NCBI GenBank assembly: GCA_032251045.1
Contig: JAVVEW010000046.1
Span: 1 to 18,766 of the forward strand
Reading direction: 5' to 3'
From: JAVVEW01 sp032251045
Lineage (GTDB): Bacteria; Pseudomonadota; Gammaproteobacteria; Methylococcales; Methylomonadaceae
Length of the DNA stretch: 18,766 nt
Shown here: in pieces, positions 1 to 6,963 of the stretch
Position numbering within the stretch: position 1 is the stretch's first letter
How the letters are laid out: every line of letters begins with the position of its first letter
Notes under the pieces: model-generated
Database searches by the model: none
What the model was told of the DNA's origin: nothing
The model's input: the letters and a program-made list of their open reading frames with translations, nothing else
Program-made: the position numbers and the translations under genes

Positions 1-662
1 CCCTTGCTGAACATCCGGATATTGTCGCCATCCTGGTCGAGCCGGTACAAGGCGAAGGCGGCGTGAACATTCCTGACTCCGACTACCTGCCCGGCTTGCG
101 CGCCCGGTGTGACCGCCATGACATCCTGCTGATGCTTGATGAAGTACAAACCGGCGTGGGCCGCACCGGAAAATTCATGGCCTACCAGCATCACGCCTTA
201 GTGCCCGACGTGGTTACACTGGCCAAAGCTTTAGGCAATGGCGTTCCCATTGGCGCCTGTCTTGCACAAGGCAAGGCCGCGCAGACCTTAACCGCCGGCA
301 GCCATGGCTCCACCTTCGGAGGCAATCCGCTGGCCTGTCGCGCCGCCTTGGCCGTGCTCGATACCTTGACGGAACAAGCCCTCATCGATCAAGCCGCCAT
401 CATGGGGCAAATGCTTGCCACGGCGTTGCAAACACAACTGCAACATCACAGCAGCGTCAAAGACATTCGTCATTTAGGCCTGATGCTCGGCATCGAACTG
501 AACCATACTTGTAGCGAATTAGTTGCACAGGGCCTGACGCAAAGCCTGCTGATCAACGTGACCCAGGATTCGATCATCCGGCTATTGCCTCCTTTGGTCA
601 TCAATGCCGAACACTGCCACCAAATCGCCACCACTGTAGCGAACTTGATTAAAGCCTCATGA
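1..662 (+). CDS. argD: Acetylornithine aminotransferase ArgD, C-terminal part (5' end outside window)
   Basis: PLP-dependent class III aminotransferase that converts N-acetylglutamate semialdehyde to N-acetylornithine in arginine synthesis; cytosolic. The open frame starts at position 3 and runs in from the left edge, so the N-terminal part is missing. The visible part opens with the family sequence ILVEPVQGEGGV. It then shows LLMLDEVQTGVGRTGKF, containing the Asp that contacts the PLP pyridine nitrogen, and TLAKALGNGVPIGA, whose Lys (codon 225-227) is the Schiff-base lysine. GSTFGGNPLACRAALAVLD follows as in the family. The gene overlaps argF by 4 bp (ATGA), which suggests translational coupling and supports ArgD over related omega-aminotransferases (AstC, GabT, BioA). 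A GTG at 63 is internal and is not the start. Confidence 0.95.
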   Translation, partial: LAEHPDIVAILVEPVQGEGGVNIPDSDYLPGLRARCDRHDILLMLDEVQTGVGRTGKFMAYQHHALVPDVVTLAKALGNGVPIGACLAQGKAAQTLTAGSHGSTFGGNPLACRAALAVLDTLTEQALIDQAAIMGQMLATALQTQLQHHSSVKDIRHLGLMLGIELNHTCSELVAQGLTQSLLINVTQDSIIRLLPPLVINAEHCHQIATTVANLIKAS

Positions 663-1567
663 ATACACCCAGACATTTCATCAGTCTCAACGACTTCACG
701 CCCGAGCATCTGCGCGCCCTGATTGATCGCGCCCAACAGCTCAAACGGGAGCGTGTTCCCGCCCACCGCCCGCTACACGGCAAAGTGCTGGCGATGATTT
801 TCGAAAAATCCTCGACCCGCACCCGCATTTCTTTTGAAGCCGGCATGGCACAACTGGGCGGCCATGCGCTGTTTTTATCACCGCGTGACACACAATTAGG
901 CCGCGGCGAACCTTTACCGGACAGTGCCCGGGTGATCAGCAGCATGGTTGACGGCATCATGCTGCGCACTCACAGCCATGATACGGTAACCACGTTCGCC
1001 CAACACGCCAGCGTCCCGGTCATCAACGGCCTGACTGACTTTCTGCATCCTTGCCAACTACTGGCTGACATGCAAACCTATTTCGAGTTACGCGGAGACA
1101 TTGCCGGCAAAACCGTCGCCTGGATCGGTGATGGCAACAATATGTGCCACTCCTATATCAACGCCGCCGCACAATTTGGCTTTCATCTACGTATCGCCTG
1201 CCCGGAAGGCTATGCCCCTGACCCGCATCTGGTGCAAAATACCCAGGCTGCGCTGACCTTTTGCGAACACCCCGCACAGGCGGCTGAACACGCCGACCTG
1301 GTGGTTACCGATGTCTGGGCCAGCATGGGCCATGAACAAGAACAAGCCGCCCGCATCCAGGCCTTTGCCAACTATCAAGTCACCCCGGCGGTGATGGCCA
1401 AAGCCCGTGCTGATGCGCTGTTCATGCACTGCCTGCCCGCGCATCGCAATGAAGAAGTGAGCGCGGAGGTCATTGACGGCCCGCAAAGCGTGATCTTTAT
1501 AGAAGCAGAAAATCGATTGCACGCGCAAAAGGCGCTGCTGGAAAACTTACTCACCGCATCTCACTGA
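659..1567 (+). CDS. argF: Ornithine carbamoyltransferase
   Basis: Cytosolic enzyme that joins carbamoyl phosphate and ornithine to give citrulline. The 302-residue length is normal for the family. The carbamoyl-phosphate loop SSTRTR is at residues 51-56, the HPCQ motif at 130-133, and the ornithine-side motif HCLPAHR at about 257-263. DVWASMGHEQE, the ornithine-binding stretch, lies before it. These motifs separate it from aspartate carbamoyltransferase. The ATG overlaps the argD stop (ATGA), which supports this start and coupled translation. The next gene begins 18 bp downstream with no terminator visible, so the transcript probably continues. Confidence 0.97.
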   Translation: MNTPRHFISLNDFTPEHLRALIDRAQQLKRERVPAHRPLHGKVLAMIFEKSSTRTRISFEAGMAQLGGHALFLSPRDTQLGRGEPLPDSARVISSMVDGIMLRTHSHDTVTTFAQHASVPVINGLTDFLHPCQLLADMQTYFELRGDIAGKTVAWIGDGNNMCHSYINAAAQFGFHLRIACPEGYAPDPHLVQNTQAALTFCEHPAQAAEHADLVVTDVWASMGHEQEQAARIQAFANYQVTPAVMAKARADALFMHCLPAHRNEEVSAEVIDGPQSVIFIEAENRLHAQKALLENLLTASH

Positions 1568-1585
1568 CGACTTTCCAAATACACC

Positions 1586-2269
1586 ATGCGCAAATCCCTC
1601 ATCGCACTGAGCTTGACTTTGCTGCTCAATGTCTGGCTCGCGCCCAAACTACACGCGAAAACCGTTTACGTCACCGACAACCTGAAATTAACGCTGAGAA
1701 CGCAGCAAGACAATCGCAGCAAAATCCTGAAAATGCTGCCCTCCGGCACCGCCTTGACGCTGCTGGAAGAACTTACCTCCGGCTATTCCAGGGTACGCAC
1801 GGAAACGGGTGTCGAAGGTTATTTTCTGACCCGCTATCTGATTGATCAACTGCCCGCACGTAAAAAACTGGACAACGCCCAGTCCGAAATTGCCACCTTA
1901 AAAGAAAAAAACCAGGAACTGAAAGCTGAAATCAGCAATCTGCGCGGCGAAGACAGCGAGCAATATATCACCACCACCAAAACACTCCAGGAAGAGCGCG
2001 ACCGCCTCAGTCTGGAGTTAGCACAAATCAAGCACACCGCCGAACATGCCCTGGAAATTCAACAACAGCGCGATCAATTCCAGGAACGCCTGGTAGAAGC
2101 CGAGCGCGAACTGGAACAACTCAGGCGCGCCAACATGTCCCTAAAAGACAGCGCCCGCCAGGACTGGTTTTTATACGGCGGTCTACTGGCGCTAGGCGGC
2201 GTATTACTGGGCATTATCCTGCCTAAATTGCGTGTCGGCCGACGTCAACGCGACTGGAACACCTTTTAA
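1586..2269 (+). CDS. SH3b domain protein with coiled coil and C-terminal membrane anchor (YgiM/TIGR04211-like)
   Basis: A 227-residue envelope protein. Residues 1-24 form a signal peptide (short basic start, hydrophobic core, cleavage likely after LHA). Residues about 26-90 form a bacterial SH3 (SH3b) domain, including SGYSRVRTETGVEGYFLTRYL. Residues about 94-190 are charged and heptad-rich, predicted coiled coil. Residues about 195-213 form one membrane helix, followed by a basic tail ending RRQRDWNTF. This order (signal, SH3b, coil, C-terminal anchor) is that of the YgiM/TIGR04211 family, whose cellular role is not firmly known. By topology the SH3b domain and coil should face the periplasm, perhaps binding peptidoglycan (inference). 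It sits between argF and ilvD with no functional link to either. No clear Shine-Dalgarno precedes the ATG. Confidence 0.85.
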   Translation: MRKSLIALSLTLLLNVWLAPKLHAKTVYVTDNLKLTLRTQQDNRSKILKMLPSGTALTLLEELTSGYSRVRTETGVEGYFLTRYLIDQLPARKKLDNAQSEIATLKEKNQELKAEISNLRGEDSEQYITTTKTLQEERDRLSLELAQIKHTAEHALEIQQQRDQFQERLVEAERELEQLRRANMSLKDSARQDWFLYGGLLALGGVLLGIILPKLRVGRRQRDWNTF

Positions 2270-2322
2270 CCTTTTCCCGAGGCGTTGCTAACGCCAAAGC
2301 CTTTCAGCAACAGGAACTTATC

Positions 2323-4017
2323 ATGGCAAAAACCAACGATACACGAACATTCTCCAGCCAGGTGGTTGATGGCATGGCGCGCGCGCCCAGCCGGGCCATG
2401 CTGCGCGCGGTAGGCTTTAAGGACGGCGACTTCAACAAACCGCAAATCGGCGTCGCCTCGACCTGGAGCATGGTCACCCCCTGCAACATGCACATCGACC
2501 AACTGGCCAGGGATGCCGCCGAAGGCATTGATGGTCATGGCGGCAAGGCGGTGATTTTCAACACCATCACCATTTCCGACGGCATCTCCATGGGTACTGA
2601 AGGCATGAAATACTCGCTGGTGTCACGCGAAGTGATCGCCGATTCCATCGAAACCGTGGCCGGTTGCCAGGGTTTTGACGGTCTGGTGGCTATCGGCGGC
2701 TGCGATAAAAACATGCCCGGCTGCCTGATTGCGCTGGCCCGGCTGAACCGGCCTTCGGTGTTCGTTTACGGCGGCACCATCTTGCCCGGCTGTCACAAAG
2801 AACAAAAGCTGGACATCGTGTCGGTATTCGAGGCGGTGGGCAAGCGCGCCAATGACAAAATCGATGACGCCGAACTGAACGCCATTGAAAGCAAGGCCAT
2901 TCCCGGCGCCGGCTCCTGCGGCGGCATGTACACCGCCAACACCATGGCCTCGGCCATTGAAGCGTTGGGTATGAGTCTGCCCGGCAGTTCCGCGCAGGCA
3001 GCGGTGTCGCCGGACAAAAAAGCCGATTGCCAGCGCGCAGGTGAAGCGGTGCTGAACATGCTGGCACAAGGCATCCGGCCGCGTGACATCATGACCAAGC
3101 CCGCGTTTGAAAACGCCATTACCGTCACCATTGCCCTGGGCGGCTCCACCAACGCCGTGCTGCACCTGCTGGCCATGGCTCATGCCTGCGATGTGCCGTT
3201 GACTCTGGATGATTTCACCCGTATCGGTAAAAAAGTACCGGTTTTGGCCGACCTGAAACCCAGCGGCCAATACCAGATGGCGGAATTGATCGATATCGGC
3301 GGTATTTTGCCGTTGATGAAAGACCTGCTCGATCGCGACCTGCTGCATGGCGATTGCCTGACCGTGACCGGCAAAACCCTGGCCGAGAACCTGGCCGAGG
3401 TTAAACCGTATCCGCAAGGTCAAAGCATCATTCGCGATTTCGCCGAACCGATCAAAAAAGACAGTCATCTGGTGGTGCTGTACGGCAATCTGGCCCCGGA
3501 AGGCGCGGTGGCGAAAATCACCGGCAAGGAAGGCTTGCGCTTTACCGGCACGGCGAAAGTGTTCGAGGCCGAGGAACACGCCCTGGACAGCATTCTCAAA
3601 GGCGACATCGTCAAAGGCGATGTGATTGTTATCCGCTACGAAGGCCCCAAAGGCGGCCCCGGCATGCGCGAAATGCTGTCGCCCACTTCAGCGGTCATGG
3701 GCCGGGGGTTGGGTAACGAGGTCGCGCTGATTACCGATGGCCGGTTTTCCGGCGGCACACATGGCTTTGTGGTCGGTCACATCACCCCGGAAGCGCATGT
3801 CGGCGGCCCTTTGGCGCTGGTCGAAAACGGCGATCAAATCACCATCGACGCCGACAACGCCACCTTGACCCTGCATGTCGCCGATGACGAACTGGCGCGG
3901 CGCAAAGCCCAATGGCAGCAGCCGGCGCCGCGATACACGCGCGGCGTGCTGGCCAAATACGGCAAATTGGCGGTATCCGCCTCTCAAGGCGCGGTGACCG
4001 ACCACTTTGAAGACTGA
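2323..4017 (+). CDS. ilvD: Dihydroxy-acid dehydratase
   Basis: Iron-sulfur enzyme that dehydrates 2,3-dihydroxy-3-methylbutanoate and its isoleucine-pathway homologue to 2-oxo acids, the third shared step of valine and isoleucine synthesis. The three family cysteines for the cluster are visible: C54 (TPCNMH), C127 (GGCDKNMPG) and C199 (SCGGMYTANTM). The C-terminal half has GPKGGPGMREML and DGRFSGGTHGFVVGH, both typical of IlvD/Edd. At 564 residues it matches the shorter DHAD group, which is often [2Fe-2S]; the cluster type cannot be read from sequence with certainty. Its length and context favour IlvD over phosphogluconate dehydratase. The ATG has an AGGA at 2312-2315. The 3' end overlaps the proposed argA start by 11 bp. 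Confidence 0.96.
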   Translation: MAKTNDTRTFSSQVVDGMARAPSRAMLRAVGFKDGDFNKPQIGVASTWSMVTPCNMHIDQLARDAAEGIDGHGGKAVIFNTITISDGISMGTEGMKYSLVSREVIADSIETVAGCQGFDGLVAIGGCDKNMPGCLIALARLNRPSVFVYGGTILPGCHKEQKLDIVSVFEAVGKRANDKIDDAELNAIESKAIPGAGSCGGMYTANTMASAIEALGMSLPGSSAQAAVSPDKKADCQRAGEAVLNMLAQGIRPRDIMTKPAFENAITVTIALGGSTNAVLHLLAMAHACDVPLTLDDFTRIGKKVPVLADLKPSGQYQMAELIDIGGILPLMKDLLDRDLLHGDCLTVTGKTLAENLAEVKPYPQGQSIIRDFAEPIKKDSHLVVLYGNLAPEGAVAKITGKEGLRFTGTAKVFEAEEHALDSILKGDIVKGDVIVIRYEGPKGGPGMREMLSPTSAVMGRGLGNEVALITDGRFSGGTHGFVVGHITPEAHVGGPLALVENGDQITIDADNATLTLHVADDELARRKAQWQQPAPRYTRGVLAKYGKLAVSASQGAVTDHFED

Positions 4018-5344
4018 ATCAGCACCATTTGCGCCTGAGCTGGTCGATCAGGTTCGCTGGCTACGCGAGTTTTTCCCTTATCTGCATGCGCACCGGGGAC
4101 GGACCTTTGTCATTCATGTCCCTGGCGAGCTGATCGCCACGTCGGCTTTCGAACTGCTAGCCAGCGATTTTGCACTGCTGGCAGGTTTGGGCGTGCGCCT
4201 GGTGCTGGTACATGGCATTCGTGCGCAAATAGACCAGCGCCTGAACCAGCTGGCTATCAGTCCCCGGCTGGTCAACAACCTCAGAATCACCGACGACGCG
4301 GCGCTGGCCTGCGTGATCGACGCCGCCGGCAGCGTGCGCGCCAGCATCGAGGCGCGGCTGTCGGTCAGTCTATCGGCGACACCGGAAACCCGAGCCAGAA
4401 TGCGCGTTGTGTCGGGCAATTTCGTCACTGCACGGCCGGTTGGCGTACGTGGCGGCATTGATTTTGGCTTTACCGGTGAAGTCCGGCGCATTGACCGGCA
4501 ACGCCTGCAAGTGCTGCTAAAGCATGACAATCTGGTGCTGATCTCACCACTAGGCTATTCACCGAATGGCGCGATTTTCAATCTCCAAGCCGAACACCTG
4601 GCGGCCGCCATTGCCACCGAACTGGCAGCGGAAAAACTCATTTTCCTGACCGAACAAGCCATTCAGGACCCTGTTACCTTAGCGCGTCTTAGTGAAGTCA
4701 CCACTGATGAAGCCCTGGCCTGGGCCGCCGGACAAAGTCTGACACCCGCATTCCGGCAAGCGCTGTCGGCGGCCATTGATGCCTGTCAACACGGCGTGGA
4801 GCGGGCGCATCTGGTACCCTGTGCCGCACAAGGCGGGCTGTTGGTGGAATTGTTCAGCCGCAAAGGTTTTGGCACTCTGATCAGCCAAACGCCATTTGAA
4901 CAATTACGCCCGGCCAGCATTGATGATGTGCATGGCATTTTGCAATTGATACAGCCTCTGGAAGCACAAGGCCTGTTGGCGCCACGCAGCCGGGAATGGC
5001 TGGAAATCCGCATACCGGATTACATTGTGCTGGATTTAGATGGCCTGATTATCGGCACGGCGGCATTGCACCACACCGAGACAGACGCTTGCGCCCTGAT
5101 TGCCAGCATGGCGGTGCACCCGGAGTATCGACGGCATGGTCGCGCTGGCCGACTGCTTGGCTACCTGGAAAACAAAGCACGCCGCCACGGCGTACGCGAG
5201 CTATTCGTACTGTCCACGCAAACCATGGACTGGTTCAGCGAACGCGGCTATCATTCGGTCACCTTGCACGACCTGCCTGACTCATTACGCGACCTGTACC
5301 GACCGGAACGCAATGCTAAAATTCTCTGTAAAACGCTTCATTGA
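4007..5344 (+). CDS. argA: Amino-acid N-acetyltransferase (N-acetylglutamate synthase)
   Basis: Acetylates glutamate with acetyl-CoA, the first committed step of arginine synthesis. The 445 residues form the classical fusion of an amino-acid-kinase-like domain (about 1-285), where arginine feedback acts in characterised homologues, and a C-terminal GNAT domain (about 297-445). N-terminal marks are HRGRTFVIHVPGELI and VVSGNFVTARPVGV. The GNAT acetyl-CoA loop is VHPEYRRHGRAG (residues 370-381), and a typical ELFVLSTQTMDWFSERGY follows. The start is a TTG inside the end of ilvD, with GGTGA at 3993-3997 as a possible ribosome site. It is chosen because no ATG, GTG or TTG follows before the conserved sequence, and the resulting N-terminus is close in length to that of E. 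coli ArgA. The gene ends 10 bp from the convergent mini-ParB gene. Confidence 0.94.
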   Translation: MKTESAPFAPELVDQVRWLREFFPYLHAHRGRTFVIHVPGELIATSAFELLASDFALLAGLGVRLVLVHGIRAQIDQRLNQLAISPRLVNNLRITDDAALACVIDAAGSVRASIEARLSVSLSATPETRARMRVVSGNFVTARPVGVRGGIDFGFTGEVRRIDRQRLQVLLKHDNLVLISPLGYSPNGAIFNLQAEHLAAAIATELAAEKLIFLTEQAIQDPVTLARLSEVTTDEALAWAAGQSLTPAFRQALSAAIDACQHGVERAHLVPCAAQGGLLVELFSRKGFGTLISQTPFEQLRPASIDDVHGILQLIQPLEAQGLLAPRSREWLEIRIPDYIVLDLDGLIIGTAALHHTETDACALIASMAVHPEYRRHGRAGRLLGYLENKARRHGVRELFVLSTQTMDWFSERGYHSVTLHDLPDSLRDLYRPERNAKILCKTLH

Positions 5345-5354
5345 CAGCGCTTGG

Positions 5355-5546
5355 TCATGACTGCGCATCCTCGCCGGCGGACAGGCCGGTTTCGATTTCA
5401 CTCAACAAGGCCAAAATTTGCTCGGCCTCATGCAGCAACTGTACTTGCTGGTTGACATCCAGCGCCTCAGCTCGCGCCAACGAAGGCAAGCCATCATCTT
5501 TGAGCAGGGCCTCAAGGCCCCGAGACAGGCCGCGTTTTCTCTCCAT
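5355..5546 (-). CDS. Miniature ParB-like protein: ParB N-terminal box only
   Basis: A 63-residue protein directly after parA, where parB normally lies. Its N-terminus MERKRGLSRGLEALL (residues 1-15) is the conserved opening of chromosomal ParB, the basic peptide that in characterised ParB proteins contacts ParA and stimulates its ATPase. Everything else typical of ParB is absent: no ParB/Srx CTPase domain (no GERR or ENLQR motif), no helix-turn-helix and no dimerisation domain. Instead there is a short acidic, Leu-rich stretch, VQLLHEAEQILALLSEIE, that may form a helix or coil. The ATG shares one base with the parA stop (TGATG), so translation is probably coupled. An in-frame TTG just upstream (5549-5547) is a less likely start. 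The gene stops cleanly and argA occupies the DNA beyond it, so this is not a simple frameshift of a full parB. It could be a degraded remnant or a functional small ParA partner; I cannot tell which. Confidence 0.72.
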   Translation of the reverse strand: MERKRGLSRGLEALLKDDGLPSLARAEALDVNQQVQLLHEAEQILALLSEIETGLSAGEDAQS

Positions 5547-6310
5547 CAATGTTCCTTGCGAATCATTTCCCCGGCCAGGGCAATATAAGCCATCGCGCCA
5601 CGCGACGATTTATCATAAGTCAATGCCGGTTCACCATGACTGGGCGCTTCAGCCAGGCGGATATTACGCGGGATACAGGTGCGAAACACTTGCTCACCAA
5701 AATAGCGCAGCAACTGTTCGGAAACATCCTTGGTCAAACGGTTGCGGTCGTCATACATGGTACGCAAAATGCCTTCAATCGCCAGCTTGGCATTGATGCT
5801 GTTTTTGACACTGTTGATGGTATCGAGCAACGCCGATAAACCTTCTAAAGCGTAATACTCACATTGCATCGGAATCAGCACACTGTCGGCGGCGACCAGC
5901 GCGTTCAAGGTCAGCATGTTCAGTGACGGCGGACAGTCAATCAGAATGTATTGATAATCCTCGCGGATGCTGGTCAAGCGCTTGACCAGCCGCTGTTCGC
6001 GGTGGGCGGTGGTTTTCAGCTCCACTTCAGCCGCGGTCAGGTCGGAATTGCCGGGAATCACCGAAAAGCCCAAATTTTCCGGTGCCAGCACAATATCCGC
6101 CAGCGGCTGCTCGGTCATCAACAGATCGTAACTGGAATACTCAGTCGCCTCCTTATCCACACCACAACCCATGGCGGCATTGCCTTGCGGGTCGAGATCG
6201 ATCAACAGCACACGACGCTTGGCCGCCGCCAGCGAAGCGGCCAGATTGACGCTGGTGGTGGTTTTGCCGACGCCACCCTTCTGGTTGGTTACGGCGATTA
6301 CTTTGTTCAC
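5546..6310 (-). CDS. parA: ParA/Soj-family chromosome partitioning ATPase
   Basis: Walker-type ATPase that binds DNA non-specifically when ATP-bound and moves or positions ParB-bound cargo. The deviant Walker A motif KGGVGKTT is at residues 11-18, with the signature Lys at position 11. VLLIDLDPQGNA is the A' region and ILIDCPPSL the Walker B region. The 254-residue length, with no N-terminal helix-turn-helix, matches small chromosomal ParA (Soj). The start is GTG with AAGAGG at 6317-6322 (complement strand) six bases upstream. It lies 32 bp after rsmG and shares one base with the mini-ParB gene, in the conserved order mnmG-rsmG-parA. The usual full-length ParB partner is missing at this locus. 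Confidence 0.95.
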   Translation of the reverse strand: MNKVIAVTNQKGGVGKTTTSVNLAASLAAAKRRVLLIDLDPQGNAAMGCGVDKEATEYSSYDLLMTEQPLADIVLAPENLGFSVIPGNSDLTAAEVELKTTAHREQRLVKRLTSIREDYQYILIDCPPSLNMLTLNALVAADSVLIPMQCEYYALEGLSALLDTINSVKNSINAKLAIEGILRTMYDDRNRLTKDVSEQLLRYFGEQVFRTCIPRNIRLAEAPSHGEPALTYDKSSRGAMAYIALAGEMIRKEH

Positions 6311-6342
6311 AGTCAGCCTCTTGGAATCAAAAAATGAGAATA

Positions 6343-6963
6343 CTAATCTTTGCCACGAATCCGGATCAAACAGCGCTCAAGGTCAGTACCGGGAAGCTTA
6401 AGCGTCAGCGTTTCCAGTGCCACGTCTGATGGAGCCAGGTTAAGTTCGTCAGGACGGGCTTTCATGGCCAGACTGACGCCACCCGGCGCCAACAGTGGCC
6501 AGGTCAGCGAGACAATCTCAGGCAACAGCGCAAATGCCCGGGTCAGCACGGTATCGAACAAGGCCGGTGGCTGGAACGCCTCCACCCGCGCCTGTACCGC
6601 GTTCACATTGGCCAAACCCAGCTCGATCACCGCCTGCCGGATAAAGCGGATTTTTTTCGCATTGCTGTCCAGCAAAGTGAAACTCAACTCCGGTCGAACC
6701 ATCGCCAACGGCAAACCGGGCAGGCCCGCGCCGGTGCCAACATCAACGATATTACGCCCTTCCAGGTACGGACTGACTGCCAGACTGTCAAGCAAGTGCA
6801 AAACCAGCATCTGATCGCGCTGGACAATGGCGGTCAGGTTATAGGCTTTATTCCATTTCGCCAATAAATCCAGCAATTTGAGCATGGCCTGGGCTTGCGC
6901 CTGGGTCACCGTCACACCCAGCTGTTGGGCGTTGTGGATTAAGAAATCCCGCTCTTCGACCAT
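6343..6963 (-). CDS. rsmG: 16S rRNA (guanine527-N7)-methyltransferase
   Basis: SAM-dependent enzyme that forms m7G527 in 16S rRNA; formerly GidB. The 206 residues match the family length. Marks are WNKAYNLTAI (37-46), HLLDSLAV (56-63) and the SAM-binding loop DVGTGAGLPGLPLA starting at residue 74. The ATG at 6963 shares one base with the mnmG stop (TGATG), the same kind of junction as between parA and the small gene after it, so translational coupling is likely. An in-frame TTG one codon upstream is less plausible. It is expected to be co-transcribed with mnmG and parA. Confidence 0.96.
   Translation of the reverse strand: MVEERDFLIHNAQQLGVTVTQAQAQAMLKLLDLLAKWNKAYNLTAIVQRDQMLVLHLLDSLAVSPYLEGRNIVDVGTGAGLPGLPLAMVRPELSFTLLDSNAKKIRFIRQAVIELGLANVNAVQARVEAFQPPALFDTVLTRAFALLPEIVSLTWPLLAPGGVSLAMKARPDELNLAPSDVALETLTLKLPGTDLERCLIRIRGKD

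Noticed and set aside
2281..2295. Inverted repeat GGCGTT/AACGCC with 3-base loop after the SH3b gene, considered as a terminator
   Set aside because: The stem is only 6 bp and no T run follows, so I do not support a terminator. It may be chance.
2623..3579. 318-residue open frame antisense to ilvD
   Set aside because: It is rich in His, Gly, Ala and Gln, as expected from the complement of a GC-rich coding gene, and has no domain. ilvD is certain on the other strand.
5345..5546. The small gene after parA as a frameshifted full-length parB
   Set aside because: After the ParB box no ParB/Srx or helix-turn-helix sequence can be read on the minus strand before argA begins, so the rest of parB is absent rather than out of frame.
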